From an uncultured Rhodoblastus sp. (GTDB lineage: Bacteria; Pseudomonadota; Alphaproteobacteria; Rhizobiales; Beijerinckiaceae), in the NCBI RefSeq assembly GCF_903903185.1, contig NZ_CAIUXT010000242.1:1-45785 (forward strand): DNA of 45,785 nucleotides, written 5' to 3'. Under the pieces are notes generated by a model. The model searched no databases, was not told where the DNA came from, and saw nothing but the letters and a program-made list of their open reading frames with translations. Positions 1 to 8,876 of this stretch are shown piece after piece (the first letter of the stretch is position 1; every line of letters begins with the position of its first letter). A program made the translations under genes and the position numbers.

Positions 1-39
1 GGCAAGCCTCGCAACCGGAACAGTGGATGGAGTGGGGTT

Positions 40-435
40 TTGGACAAGAGCGAATTGCGCAAATTGCAGGAATTCCTGCGTAACGCCTTCGGCGCGCCCG
101 GCATCAAGGTCGGTCTCGATCCCAGGGACGAGGAACAGGCGGCGGTGAGCTTCGGCGAGCGCGCCATCGGCACGATCTCCGTCGATGACGAGGACGGCGA
201 CCGCTCCTTCTCTTTCGCCATGAAAATTCCGGTCGAGCGCCCGGTGCTGCAAGATTATCTGCGCCGCCTGTTCGACAATGACGAACTTAAGATCGTGGCG
301 CGGATGAAAAAGACCGATTCGGTCGAACTCAATCGCGGCGAGGATTTCCTGGGCGTGATTTCCGCCGACGATCCCAAGGGCAAGTCCTTCACCTTGCAGA
401 TGGCGATCCTCGATTACGATATCGAAGATTTGTGA
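40..435 (+). CDS. DUF3126 family protein with the domain duplicated in tandem
   Basis: The 131-residue product contains two copies of the small alphaproteobacterial DUF3126 domain, at about residues 1-62 and 68-131. Both halves read as a helix ([11 protein letters not shown] versus [11 protein letters not shown]) followed by strands with an [12 protein letters not shown]-like versus [12 protein letters not shown]-like segment and a closing F-x-M/Q-x-I motif. Family members I recall are about 70 residues, a single domain. The function of DUF3126 is unknown. The start is TTG at 40, preceded by a GGATGGAG Shine-Dalgarno at 25-32. A gamma carbonic anhydrase gene follows after 37 bases on the same strand, so the two may be co-transcribed. 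Seen: the internal duplication. Inferred: that it is functional. Confidence 0.85.
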   Translation: MDKSELRKLQEFLRNAFGAPGIKVGLDPRDEEQAAVSFGERAIGTISVDDEDGDRSFSFAMKIPVERPVLQDYLRRLFDNDELKIVARMKKTDSVELNRGEDFLGVISADDPKGKSFTLQMAILDYDIEDL

Positions 436-472
436 GCGGCAAGAAAGCGTTTTTGCAGGGGAGGCGCAATCG

Positions 473-1003
473 ATGACTCTTTATTCGCTCGACGGCGTCG
501 CGCCGGAACTGCCCCCGGAGGGCCGGTATTTTATCGCCCCCGACGCCAATGTCATCGGCCGAGTCCGCCTCGGCGAGGACGCCAATGTCTGGTTCGGCGC
601 AACCTTGCGCGGCGACAACGAATGGATCGATGTCGGCGCGAGGAGCAATATCCAGGACGGTTCGGTGCTGCATACCGACATGGGCGCGCCCCTGACCATC
701 GGCGCCGACGTCACCGTCGGCCACGCCGTGATCCTGCATGGCTGCATCATCGGCGACGGCAGCCTGATCGGCATGGGCGCGACGGTGCTCAATGGCGCGA
801 AAATCGGAAAATTCTGCATTGTCGGCGCCAATGCTTTGGTGACGGAAAACAAGGAATTTCCCGATTATTCGCTGATCGTCGGCTCCCCGGCCAAGGTCAT
901 CCGCCAGCTCGATGAGCCGGCGGCGCTCAAATTGCTCGCCAGCGCCCGCCACTACGCCGAAAATGGCCGCCGCTACCTCGCCGGACTGAAGAAGATCGGC
1001 TGA
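473..1003 (+). CDS. Gamma-class carbonic anhydrase-like hexapeptide-repeat protein
   Basis: This 176-residue protein is a left-handed beta-helix hexapeptide-repeat protein of the gamma-carbonic anhydrase/PaaY/YrdA group. The three metal-ligand histidines are in place: H67 in the [11 protein letters not shown] segment, and H84 and H89 in [10 protein letters not shown]. Members are cytosolic trimers with metal sites between subunits; some hydrate CO2, others have no shown activity, so the reaction is not settled by sequence. The ATG at 473 has a strong GGGGAGG ribosome site at 459-465. It follows the DUF3126 gene closely and converges with the PilZ gene, whose stop is 12 bases away. A separate alpha-class enzyme lies at 30831-31580. 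Confidence 0.9.
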   Translation: MTLYSLDGVAPELPPEGRYFIAPDANVIGRVRLGEDANVWFGATLRGDNEWIDVGARSNIQDGSVLHTDMGAPLTIGADVTVGHAVILHGCIIGDGSLIGMGATVLNGAKIGKFCIVGANALVTENKEFPDYSLIVGSPAKVIRQLDEPAALKLLASARHYAENGRRYLAGLKKIG

Positions 1004-1014
1004 CGATTTCTTCG

Positions 1015-1620
1015 TCACAGCACGACATTGGCGTCGAACACGTCATAAGACAAAGGCAGGGCGAATTCGAGCGCCATGCCATGGTCGAGACAGCGCACCA
1101 CCCGCGCCGGGCGGCGGCCGATGTGCAGCAGGGCGCCGACAGGGGCCTTGTTCTCGCAGGCGATGGCTGCGCCGGAAACCGAAATATCGACGATGCGCGC
1201 CGTAAAGGCGCCGCCGTCGGGCAGACGGATCGTGGTCTCGACCTGATTGGGAACGATGCGCTCGTGCCGGCGGTCTTCCGGCAGGTCGAGCGCGTTGCGA
1301 TTGGCCAGCCAGGTAAGCTGGTTGACCATTTTTTCCCTTTTTGCCGCGTGCATTGCGGCGGTCATGGCGAAACCATGTTCGAAATGGCGGACCACATGGC
1401 CCTCGATCCGTCCCAGCGCATCGAAATAGGCGATGATCCTCTCGCCGACCACGCCGCGAACTGGCGCGGTCAAGGCGAGGCCGCCGACCGAAATGTCGAT
1501 CGTCTGGCAGGGGAACTCCCGCCGGTCCTCCAGCATGTAGCGTCCGAGCAGCGCGAGCTTGACACGTGCGTAGCGCCGCCGTTCCAGCGGTATTAATTTG
1601 AGTTTGGCATGGTGGCGCAT
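1015..1620 (-). CDS. Tandem PilZ domain protein, putative cyclic-di-GMP receptor
   Basis: The 201-residue protein carries two PilZ domains. The first has the RxxxR motif as RRYAR (residues 15-19) and the D/NxSxxG motif as DISVGG (42-47). The second has RRHER (117-121) and DISVSG (145-150). Both c-di-GMP binding signatures are complete in both copies, so each domain could bind the messenger. There is no signal peptide or membrane segment, so it is likely a cytosolic receptor acting on a partner. The start is ATG at 1620. It lies alone between a convergent carbonic anhydrase gene and a PAS_5 protein gene on the same strand 165 bases upstream. The target process cannot be told from this window. 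Confidence 0.88.
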   Translation of the reverse strand: MRHHAKLKLIPLERRRYARVKLALLGRYMLEDRREFPCQTIDISVGGLALTAPVRGVVGERIIAYFDALGRIEGHVVRHFEHGFAMTAAMHAAKREKMVNQLTWLANRNALDLPEDRRHERIVPNQVETTIRLPDGGAFTARIVDISVSGAAIACENKAPVGALLHIGRRPARVVRCLDHGMALEFALPLSYDVFDANVVL

Positions 1621-1785
1621 CGGGCTGGCCGGGTTTTCCCCTTCAATCGATCGATCATAGCGAAGCTGGAGTTAATTCGCTGTTACGCCGGCGCGGCCCC
1701 GAGGCGACCGCGCCTGAATGCCTCGCGCTCTCCCGGTCCTTGCGAGGAATTTCTGCGAGCGGGAAGAGGAGCGCTCGAAGCGCGA

Positions 1786-2406
1786 TCAAATCGACCGGCC
1801 GCCGGAAACGATGCAAAACGAGCGGCGCCGGGCCTTTACCCGTCGGTCCAGTTCCCCCGGAAGTTGCGGTTCCGTGTCGCCCTGCCGCGACAGCGGGAGG
1901 AGCGGGCCGGGCTCGGCTTTGTCGATGTAGCGCATCGCGACCATGCGCAGGCAGGCGGCCTGCCGCAAGCCGAGCCAGGCCGGAATGGCGGTTGGCGTCA
2001 GGGCGCCGAGCACGCGCGCATGGGTCTTGCCTTGATGACGCAAAGGCAGCAGCAGCAGTTCCAGCTGGGCCGGCCGGGCGTCCTGGGGCGCGGCGGTCAG
2101 CCCGGCGACGACCGGTCGCGTTTCGTCCAGCACCGAAACGATCATGGCGCCGATGCCCGGTCTTTCTTCCGGGGCGAACAGGCCGACGAAGGAATGACCC
2201 TTCTGCTCATCGAGAAACAGGGCGTTGAGTCTCGTGCCGGAAATGCGCACCGGAAAGCGCCGCTCGTCGTCCGCCTCCAAGATCATGGTGTCGGCAAGTA
2301 TATGCCGGATCGCCGCCGGGTCGATTTCCGCGCGCTCGGGCGCCAGCCGCGCGCCGCGCAAGTGATTCCAGTAGCGGTAAAGCTCGCGGGTCGTCGCCTG
2401 TCTCAT
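1786..2406 (-). CDS. PAS_5-type (DUF1332-like) sensor domain protein
   Basis: The 206-residue protein opens with the pattern LYRYWNHLRGARLAPERAEI, then a DTMILE segment and an RISGTRLNALF segment, the signature of the PAS_5 family common in Hyphomicrobiales. These are single-domain cytosolic proteins with no output domain, often near PilZ genes, and their ligand is not established. The ATG at 2406 was chosen because it begins the conserved region and follows a GGGGGAAGG ribosome site. The reading frame stays open far upstream (to 3630) but that part runs antisense to the rhomboid gene and has no protein-like composition. The PilZ gene follows on the same strand, so a shared signalling role is possible but only inferred. 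Confidence 0.85.
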   Translation of the reverse strand: MRQATTRELYRYWNHLRGARLAPERAEIDPAAIRHILADTMILEADDERRFPVRISGTRLNALFLDEQKGHSFVGLFAPEERPGIGAMIVSVLDETRPVVAGLTAAPQDARPAQLELLLLPLRHQGKTHARVLGALTPTAIPAWLGLRQAACLRMVAMRYIDKAEPGPLLPLSRQGDTEPQLPGELDRRVKARRRSFCIVSGGRSI

Positions 2407-2745
2407 TTTTCCTTCCCCCGGTCGGCTTTTGGGACGATTGCGTTCGATGGCGGATCGAAAGGCCCTCGCGCGCCGCCGACCGGAGGGACGCTGCGAACTC
2501 CGGGCCAAGGGGCGAGGGCAATCAAGCGCGCGGGAGGTTGACGTTGCAAATCCTTGAGCTTTTTGGCACTCTCGCCTGCGTCCCGTCGAGCTTCGTCGGC
2601 AAGACGACCGGCGCGACCCAATGTTCACGCCGCCGATCCGCCATCGTTGTTCCAGCGGCGCGATTGCTCCGGCGCGCTGTTCGCGGTTTCCCGCAGCCGA
2701 TCGAACCGCGATTCGCACATCCATCCGTCGAAAGCCCCCAAAATC
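2407..2745. other. Intergenic region between divergent PAS_5 and rhomboid genes
   Basis: These 339 bases separate two divergently transcribed genes and should hold both promoters. On the plus strand a TTGACG at about 2538-2543 could serve as a -35 box, but the hexamer 17 bases downstream is poor, so no promoter is assigned. Frames open across this stretch are GC-driven and lack ribosome sites. No repeat or hairpin stands out. Confidence 0.4.
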
Positions 2746-3525
2746 ATGCGCGATAGCCGCCGCGAGCCGATCTTCAACATTCCCGCCGTCGTCCTGGCTC
2801 TGCTGGCGTCGATGACCTTCATCCACATCGGGCGGCTTCTGACTTCGCCCGAAACCGACCTGCGCCTGCTCGCCACTTTCGGTTTCGTGCCGGCGCGGTT
2901 CGGCTTCCTGCTCGACCAGCGCGCGGTGCTCGAACACTTGACAAAGATCGCCAATGCCTCCGAATTCGAGGGCCAGCTCGGCGAGTTCTTCCTCACCTTT
3001 GCGCCGCCGTCCAAACTCTGGTTCACGCCGCTGAGCTATGCGTTCCTGCATGGCGACTGGACCCATCTGATCTTCAACGGCGTCTGGCTGGCGGCTTTTG
3101 GCTCCCCGGTGGCGCGGCGCTTTGGCGTTTCGCGCTTTCTGCTGCTCGGCGCGCTCGGCGCGGTCATTGGAGCGTTTTTCTTCCTGGCTTTTCATATCGC
3201 CGAACTGGCGCCGATGATTGGCGCCTCGGCCGCCGTTTCCGGCTATATGGGCGCGGCGTCGCGCTTCGTTTTCCAGCCGGGCGCGTTTTTCCGCAGTCCG
3301 ATCTCGGTCGCCGGGGAGCCCCCTCTGGCTTCGCTGCCGGAACTGATGGCCAATCGCCAGACGCTGGCCTTTGTCGGCTTCTGGTTTGTCTCCAATCTGC
3401 TGATCGGCCTCGGCGGGCCGGGCTTTGGACTTTCCAGCGGCCCTATCGCCTGGGAAGCCCATATCGGCGGCTTCATGGCGGGCCTGCTGCTGGCGCCCCT
3501 GTTCGACCAAAGACGTAACGCTTGA
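2746..3525 (+). CDS. Rhomboid family intramembrane serine protease
   Basis: The 259-residue membrane protein has about six hydrophobic segments. The first is near residues 12-28, followed by a long periplasmic-type loop. The rhomboid core is then clear: HLIFN with H107 and N111, the nucleophile S161 in GASAAVSG, and H239 in EAHIGGF. Rhomboids cut transmembrane segments of substrate proteins within the membrane; the substrate here is unknown. ATG 2746 was preferred to an in-frame start at 2554 because it begins the protein-like sequence. A CBS protein gene follows 92 bases downstream on the same strand. Confidence 0.9.
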   Translation: MRDSRREPIFNIPAVVLALLASMTFIHIGRLLTSPETDLRLLATFGFVPARFGFLLDQRAVLEHLTKIANASEFEGQLGEFFLTFAPPSKLWFTPLSYAFLHGDWTHLIFNGVWLAAFGSPVARRFGVSRFLLLGALGAVIGAFFFLAFHIAELAPMIGASAAVSGYMGAASRFVFQPGAFFRSPISVAGEPPLASLPELMANRQTLAFVGFWFVSNLLIGLGGPGFGLSSGPIAWEAHIGGFMAGLLLAPLFDQRRNA

Positions 3526-3617
3526 AAGCCGGGGCCAAGCTTGCGCTCCAGCGCGAACCGGCGCATCTTCGAACGCCAAGACGGGCTGAAAGCCTGCGTT
3601 AAATCGGAGGACACCCA

Positions 3618-4049
3618 ATGACAGTTGCACAAATTCTCGCCGCCAAAGGGAATGACGTTACGACCGCGCAGCCCCACCGGACTTTGCAGGAAATCGCGGC
3701 GTTGCTCGCCGAAAAAGGCATTGGCGCGGTCATTGTCACCGGCGGCGATGGCGATGTGCTGGGTATTTTGTCGGAGCGCGACATTGTTCGCGCGGTCGGC
3801 CGCCACGGCGCCGACGCCCTGAAGGACTCGGTGTCCAGACATATGACCAGCAAGGTCGCCACCGCGCGCATGGATGACGCCATCGACCATGTGATGGAAC
3901 AGATGACCGTTGGACGTTTCCGCCATCTGCCGGTGGTCCAAAATGGCCACCTCAATGGCGTCGTCTCCATCGGCGACGTTGTCAAGCATCGGCTGGAAAT
4001 GGTCGAATCCGAACATCGCGCCCTGTGCGATTATATCGCCACCGCCTGA
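3618..4049 (+). CDS. Two-CBS-domain protein
   Basis: The 143-residue protein consists almost wholly of a tandem CBS pair: the first around residues 8-62 (ending GILSERDIVRAV), the second around 74-130 (ending GVVSIGDVVKHRLEM). Such stand-alone Bateman modules bind adenine nucleotides and act as energy-sensing regulators of partner proteins in the cytosol. No enzymatic domain is attached, so the partner is unknown. The ATG at 3618 follows a GGAGG ribosome site at 3606-3610 with seven bases spacing. It lies downstream of the rhomboid gene and converges with the patatin gene. Confidence 0.93.
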   Translation: MTVAQILAAKGNDVTTAQPHRTLQEIAALLAEKGIGAVIVTGGDGDVLGILSERDIVRAVGRHGADALKDSVSRHMTSKVATARMDDAIDHVMEQMTVGRFRHLPVVQNGHLNGVVSIGDVVKHRLEMVESEHRALCDYIATA

Positions 4050-4080
4050 ACGCGAGCATTGCGCGCGATGACGCCCGTCC

Positions 4081-4097
4081 GCCGCCAAGCGGGCGGC
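4081..4097. terminator. Possible hairpin terminator between convergent genes
   Basis: A perfect 6-bp stem (GCCGCC/GGCGGC) with a 5-base loop lies between the convergent CBS and patatin genes. The following TTGTGG tract is only weakly U-rich, so termination is plausible from position but not secure. Confidence 0.35.
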
Positions 4098-4164
4098 TTG
4101 TGGCGTTGGGGTCACCGCGCTCCCGATAGCGTTGAACGGCGCGAACGCCTCCACCCGCCGCCCT

Positions 4165-5175
4165 TCACCCCGGCGTGCGGCCGTGCAATTGCCCCTCGAT
4201 CGCGGCGACTTCGGCGATTTCGTTGAGTGCGCGCCGCGCCGCCTCGCGGCCGACGGCGATCAACTCGTCGGCGCGGTGAAAATCGAACAGGCCGATCTTC
4301 GACAGGCGCGCGTTGATCAAGACGTCGGGCGGATCGCCGGCGAGCCGCGAGCGGGCGATGCGGTCCTGGGTGATGTTGAAGGCGTCGAGCATGGCGGCGA
4401 CGATGCCCGGCGCGCCATCGGCTCCGCGCCCGAACTGGCGGCGCAATTGGCGCGCCTCGCCGGCGCCCGGAAATTGCTCGCCCTCCCGGTCGGCGGCGGG
4501 GACCGGGTGGACGCCGTCGGCGATCAGCGCGCCGTGATAGGCGGTATCGCCGACCAGATTGACGGCAATCACCAGTTCAGCGCCCATGGCGCGGCACAAA
4601 GTCACCGGCACCGGATTGACCAGCGCGCCGTCGAACAGCCAGCGATGGTCGATATGCAGCGGCTCAAAAATGCCGGGCAGGGCATAGGAGGCCCGGATTG
4701 CCTGGACCAGATCGCCCCTGCGAAGCCAGACTTCGTGGCCGGAGCCGATTTCAGTGGCGACGGCGCCAAAGGTCAGCGGCAGGTTCTCGATCCGCCGGCC
4801 AGACAATTCGCGCGCCAGTTCGTCGCGTAATTTGCCGCCGCTCAGCATGCCGGCGCCGGAAAAGGACACGTCCATCAGCGCGAACACCCGCCTTTTGGTC
4901 AGCGAGCGGGCGAATTCCTCCAGTTGCGCGAGCCGCCCGGCGGCATAGCAGCCCCCGACCACCGCGCCCATCGAGGCGCCGGCGATCACGTCCACCGGAA
5001 CTTTGCGCTCTTCCAGTTCTTTCAGTACGCCGATATGCGACCAGCCGCGCGCCGCGCCGGAACCGAGCGCCAGGCCGATGCGCGGACGGCGCTTGCGTTC
5101 CGGGCTCGCGCCGCCGCTCGCGCCGGAAAAGGAGTCGCCGGATTTCTCGAAGGCGTTCCAGTTAAAACCGAACAT
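4165..5175 (-). CDS. Patatin-like phospholipase (RssA/YchK-type)
   Basis: The 336-residue product has the bacterial patatin fold: an oxyanion-hole glycine loop GSGAARG (38-44), the nucleophile elbow GASMG with S68, and the catalytic aspartate in DGALVNP (D182). These Ser-Asp dyad enzymes hydrolyse acyl esters of phospholipids; the substrate is not known here. No signal peptide is visible, so it is probably cytosolic or peripheral. The ATG at 5175 (MFGFN) was chosen over an in-frame start at 5238, because sequence before it (RRGADVLIGGRA) is not protein-like and a G-rich stretch precedes 5175. The gene is divergent from argS. Confidence 0.88.
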   Translation of the reverse strand: MFGFNWNAFEKSGDSFSGASGGASPERKRRPRIGLALGSGAARGWSHIGVLKELEERKVPVDVIAGASMGAVVGGCYAAGRLAQLEEFARSLTKRRVFALMDVSFSGAGMLSGGKLRDELARELSGRRIENLPLTFGAVATEIGSGHEVWLRRGDLVQAIRASYALPGIFEPLHIDHRWLFDGALVNPVPVTLCRAMGAELVIAVNLVGDTAYHGALIADGVHPVPAADREGEQFPGAGEARQLRRQFGRGADGAPGIVAAMLDAFNITQDRIARSRLAGDPPDVLINARLSKIGLFDFHRADELIAVGREAARRALNEIAEVAAIEGQLHGRTPG

Positions 5176-5486
5176 CGCCCGGCCCCCGATTAAAACATCC
5201 GCCCCCCGGCGGTTGAAGCCTGAATGGCGTGACGCCATCGCGACCCTGCCCGTTCATTTGGTCGGGATGAGCGCTGGAAACCGCCAACCTTCGGCAGAAT
5301 TTCTTTCCATTCTCTCAATCTCGCCGATTCGCCGCAAGAAAGGAAGCAGTGGGGAAAAATGCCAACGCCCCCGCAAAGGTTCCGTAAAGTCGGGAACAAA
5401 AGCGCGCCGGCGCGCCCAGCGAAATTTTGACCTACGGGGCGAATTGGGCTAGCCCCGCTCGGCACGCGCTGTTTCGAGGCCGCCCG
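5176..5486. other. Intergenic region between divergent patatin gene and argS
   Basis: About 311 bases hold no gene. A candidate argS promoter is given separately. A perfect 14-bp GC palindrome at 5402-5415 lies just upstream of it, which in this base composition may be chance. Confidence 0.4.
5427..5454 (+). promoter_or_regulatory. Candidate sigma-70-type promoter for argS
   Basis: TTGACC (5427-5432) is followed after 16 bases by CTAGCC (5449-5454). The -35 box is close to consensus and the -10 resembles the looser CTATAT-like box of Hyphomicrobiales. It lies 32 bases before the argS start. Confidence 0.35.
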
Positions 5487-7265
5487 ATGAATATTTATGC
5501 CGAGTTCCATGTCCGCATCGCCGCCATCCTCGACAGGTTCGCCAAGCAGGGACGCCTGCCGCGAGATCTCGATCTGGCGCGTTTCGTCGTCGAGCCGCCG
5601 CGCGACGCGAGCCTCGGCGATCTCGCCAGCAATGCGGCCATGGTTTTTGCCAAGGAGGCGAAGGCGACTTACGCCAATCCGCGCCAGCTGGCCGCCGATC
5701 TGGCGATCCAGTTGACCGAGGAGCCCGAGGTCGACAGGGCCGAAGTGGCCGGTCCTGGTTTCATCAACATCCGCCTCAAGCCGCGCGTCTTCACCGATAT
5801 TTTGCGCGAAATCCTGGTCGAGGGCGTCGATTTCGGGCGCGGCGCCGCCGGTCGCGTCGCCGCCGCCAAGATCAATGTCGAATTTGTCTCGGCCAATCCG
5901 ACCGGGCCGATGCATATCGGCCATGGGCGCGGCGCGGTGTTCGGCGACGCGCTCGCGGGGCTGGTGGAATTCGCCGGCTCGCAGGTGACGCGCGAATATT
6001 ACATCAACGACGCCGGCGCCCAGGTCGATGTGCTCGCCAGTTCGGCCTATCTGCGCTATCTGGAGGCGCTCGGCGACAAAGTGACCATCCCCGAGGGCCT
6101 CTATCCCGGCGATTATCTGAAACCGGTCGGCGCTGCGCTGGCGGAAAAATATGGCGACAGGCTGCGGGGAAAACCCGAGGCGGAATGGCTCGCCCCGGTG
6201 CGCGACCTTGCGATTGACGCGATGATGGCGATGATCCGCGAGGATCTCGCGGCGCTCAACATCACCCATGAAGTGTTCTTTTCCGAGCGATCGCTGCACG
6301 TTAGGCACAATGGCGTTTCCGACGTCGAGGCGGCCATCGATGAGTTGCGCGCGAAAAAGCTGGTCTATGAGGGCCGTTTGCCGCCGCCGAAGGGCCAATT
6401 GCCCGAGGATTGGGAGGATCGCGAGCAGACCCTGTTCAAATCCACCGATTTTGGCGACGATATCGACCGGCCTTTGAAAAAATCCGACGGCGCTTTCACT
6501 TATTTCGCCTCCGACATCGCCTATCACCGCAAAAAGATCGAGGCCGGCTACGATGTGCTGGTCGATGTCTGGGGCGCCGACCATGGCGGCTATGTCAAGC
6601 GGATGAATGCCGCCGTCCTCGCCCTGTCCGGCGGGGCGACGACGCTCGACGTCAAATTGTGCCAGATGGTCAAGCTGATGCGCGACGGCGAACCGGTCAA
6701 GATGTCGAAACGCTCCGGCGACTTCGTGACTTTGCGGGAGGTCGTCGATGAAGTCGGCGTCGATGCGGTCCGCTTCATGATGCTGACGCGAAAAAACGAC
6801 GCGCCGCTGGAATTCGACCTCGCCAGGGTGATCGAACAATCGCGCGACAATCCCGTGTTTTACGTGCAATACGCCCATGCGCGCGCCCATTCGGCGCTAC
6901 GTCAGGGACGGGCGGCTTTCGCCGATCTCGACCTTTCGGCGACGCGGTTGGCGGCGGCGGACCTCGCGTTGCTGAGCGACGAGAGCGAACAGTCCTTGCT
7001 CAAATACCTGGCGCAATATCCCCGCGTCATCGAAAGCGCGGCGGCGGCGCATGAACCGCATCGTCTGGCCTTTTACCTGCACGATCTGGCGAGTTTTTTT
7101 CATTCTCACTGGAATCGCGGCAAAGATCAGCCACAATTACGCTTTGTTAATCAAGATAGCAGAGATTTGACCTGCGCCAGATTGGCCCTCGTGACAGGGT
7201 TGATACATGTGCTGGCGTCGGGATTGTCGGTTTTAGGTGTCAAGGCTCCGGAAGAGATGCGCTGA
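5487..7265 (+). CDS. argS: Arginyl-tRNA synthetase
   Basis: The 592-residue class I synthetase attaches arginine to tRNA-Arg using ATP. The N-terminal Add-1 domain spans about residues 1-95. The HIGH signature is exact at 143-146 within [15 protein letters not shown]. The KMSKS counterpart is KMSKR at 405-409, followed by [10 protein letters not shown]. The C-terminal anticodon-binding (DALR) domain ends in a segment rich in [17 protein letters not shown]. Length is normal for the bacterial enzyme. The ATG at 5487 begins the conserved MNIYAEFH; an upstream in-frame extension to 5427 lacks family character. A SPOR-domain gene follows, the usual alphaproteobacterial order. Confidence 0.97.
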   Translation: MNIYAEFHVRIAAILDRFAKQGRLPRDLDLARFVVEPPRDASLGDLASNAAMVFAKEAKATYANPRQLAADLAIQLTEEPEVDRAEVAGPGFINIRLKPRVFTDILREILVEGVDFGRGAAGRVAAAKINVEFVSANPTGPMHIGHGRGAVFGDALAGLVEFAGSQVTREYYINDAGAQVDVLASSAYLRYLEALGDKVTIPEGLYPGDYLKPVGAALAEKYGDRLRGKPEAEWLAPVRDLAIDAMMAMIREDLAALNITHEVFFSERSLHVRHNGVSDVEAAIDELRAKKLVYEGRLPPPKGQLPEDWEDREQTLFKSTDFGDDIDRPLKKSDGAFTYFASDIAYHRKKIEAGYDVLVDVWGADHGGYVKRMNAAVLALSGGATTLDVKLCQMVKLMRDGEPVKMSKRSGDFVTLREVVDEVGVDAVRFMMLTRKNDAPLEFDLARVIEQSRDNPVFYVQYAHARAHSALRQGRAAFADLDLSATRLAAADLALLSDESEQSLLKYLAQYPRVIESAAAAHEPHRLAFYLHDLASFFHSHWNRGKDQPQLRFVNQDSRDLTCARLALVTGLIHVLASGLSVLGVKAPEEMR

Positions 7266-7333
7266 AGTTTTCGCGCAGGCCCCCTGAAAGGGGCGCTCTC
7301 GTCTCGGGCTTTTGCGTGATGCGAGGGTGCGCC

Positions 7334-8704
7334 ATGGGTGAGTCAGCCGCTAAATTTCGTCCAGAAATCGATCTGGACGAGTTCGAACGTCGCCTGCGCG
7401 CCGCCGCGCCAGCGACCCATCCGGCGCCGCAAGCGGAAAATCGCGCCGATCCAATGGCGGAACTCGCCCGCCTGCTCGGCAGCGAGGGGGCCGCGAAAAA
7501 GGAAGATCCTTTCGAGGCCTTGTTTCGCGCCCAGGCGGCGATCCAGGAAATTCGCGGCGCGCCGTCGCCCTCGCCGGCGCCCCACGCGCCTTATGCGCCG
7601 CAGTTCGACGAGCGCGCCGAGGCGCAGGCCCGAGCGGACCATTTGGTGCGGGCAAGCCAATATCCCGCCGAGCATGCGCATTATCAGGAGGCCGAACCCG
7701 AATGGCGGCCGCATGCGCAGGAGGCCGCCGCCGGCTGGGATGGCCAATACGACGAATTTCCGGCGCAGGCTCCGCCGCCCGCCGGCAGGCGACGGGTGGT
7801 TTACGGCATGGCGGCTATTCTGCTGGCCGGCGTCGCCGCCATTGGCGCCACTCTGGCGATGCGCGCCAGGTCCGGCGGTCAGGAGGTCGTCACCATCCAG
7901 GCCGACGCCGATCCGGCGCGGATCAAGCCCGAACAGGCCGACAGCGCCCCAGCCAATGCGCAGACCTTGTTCGACCGCAAGGACAATGGCAATGTCGCCA
8001 AGGTCGTGGCCAAACAGGAACAGCCCGCCGATCTTGGCGCGACGGTGAAATCGGCGCGGGTCGTCGGCGCCGCCGCCGGCGTTCCGACGCCGCCGACGCC
8101 GCCGCCGCCGGCCGCCGCCGGACAGGCGACGCAGGGCGAAGCCGTTTTCCCGACGCCGAAAAAGGTCAAGACCGTTTCGGTTCGCGCCGACGGCAGCGTG
8201 ATCGAAGGTCCCGACGCGCGACCGCAACTGGCGCGAAACAGCATTCCGAGCATGGCGGCGGGCGGCTTGCCGTCGGTAGCGCCTCCCGCTAACGGCGCGC
8301 AGTCCAATGGAGCGCAGACCAAGCCCGCGCCGGTCAAGACTCCGGCGACGACCAAATCGACCGAGCGGGCGGCGACCTCGACCACCGAAGCCGCCCTGAA
8401 GGCGCCGACCGCCCGGCCTCAGCCCGGCAAGCCCGCTCAAGGTGAGCATGCCGGCGAGACCGGCGGTTTCGCGGTGCAGCTTGCCGGTTCGCCGAACGAA
8501 GCGGAAGCGCGGGCCGCCGCCAACACGCTGAGCGCCAAATATGCGAGCGCCCTGCAGGGCCGCCACGCGACCTTCGTTCAGGCCAAGGTAGGCGACAAGA
8601 CGGTCTATCGCGTCCGCGTCGGCCACTTGCCCGAGGAGACGGCAAAGTCGGTGTGCTCGGCGATCAAGGGACAGGGCGGCAGTTGCTTCGTCGCCCGGAA
8701 CTGA
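7334..8704 (+). CDS. SPOR domain-containing membrane protein
   Basis: The 456-residue protein has a cytoplasmic N-terminal part of about 155 residues, one transmembrane helix (YGMAAILLAGVAAIGATLAM), a long Pro/Ala-rich low-complexity periplasmic linker including PTPPTPPPPAAAG, and a C-terminal SPOR domain of about 80 residues (GGFAVQLAGSPNEAEAR through GQGGSCFVARN). SPOR domains bind denuded glycan strands at the division septum, so it probably acts in cell-wall remodelling during division. The ATG at 7334 follows a GAGGG ribosome site; in-frame starts at 7316 and 7319 are possible. It lies between argS and nagZ, as is usual in alphaproteobacteria. Confidence 0.9.
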   Translation: MGESAAKFRPEIDLDEFERRLRAAAPATHPAPQAENRADPMAELARLLGSEGAAKKEDPFEALFRAQAAIQEIRGAPSPSPAPHAPYAPQFDERAEAQARADHLVRASQYPAEHAHYQEAEPEWRPHAQEAAAGWDGQYDEFPAQAPPPAGRRRVVYGMAAILLAGVAAIGATLAMRARSGGQEVVTIQADADPARIKPEQADSAPANAQTLFDRKDNGNVAKVVAKQEQPADLGATVKSARVVGAAAGVPTPPTPPPPAAAGQATQGEAVFPTPKKVKTVSVRADGSVIEGPDARPQLARNSIPSMAAGGLPSVAPPANGAQSNGAQTKPAPVKTPATTKSTERAATSTTEAALKAPTARPQPGKPAQGEHAGETGGFAVQLAGSPNEAEARAAANTLSAKYASALQGRHATFVQAKVGDKTVYRVRVGHLPEETAKSVCSAIKGQGGSCFVARN

Positions 8705-8861
8705 AGGAGTCGCTTGTTCGCCCGTCCCGCGCTAAAAGGGGATCGGTAGGGAGGGGCTGTGTCGGAAGGGCCGTCGAAAGACGGGGTTCGGGCTCGCCCA
8801 AGCTGGTTGAAGCGAGGGAGCCGTCGATCGCGATGCGCCGCGATCGAGGAGAAAAAGAACC

Positions 8862-8876
8862 ATGAGTCAACCATGA
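8862..8876 (+). other. Four-codon upstream open frame overlapping the nagZ start
   Basis: A well-placed ribosome site (GAGGAG, 8846-8851, ten bases upstream) serves an ATG at 8862 that reads only Met-Ser-Gln-Pro before TGA at 8874-8876. That stop overlaps the nagZ ATG (8873) as ATGA. The same ribosome site is 21 bases from the nagZ start, too far for normal direct use. Reinitiation after the mini-frame would fit, but this is inference. Confidence 0.4.

Noticed and set aside
2407-3630. Upstream extension of the PAS_5 frame antisense to the rhomboid gene
   Set aside because: Arg/Gln/Glu-rich low-character sequence opposite a clear rhomboid gene; the conserved PAS_5 start with a ribosome site is at 2406.
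5402-5415. Perfect 14-bp GC palindrome upstream of argS
   Set aside because: Only G and C; expected fairly often in such a GC-rich genome and with no second copy noted.
7343-8626. Long minus-strand frame of 427 codons opposite the SPOR gene
   Set aside because: Arg/Gly-rich shadow of a GC-rich gene; the plus-strand product has a membrane helix and a SPOR domain.
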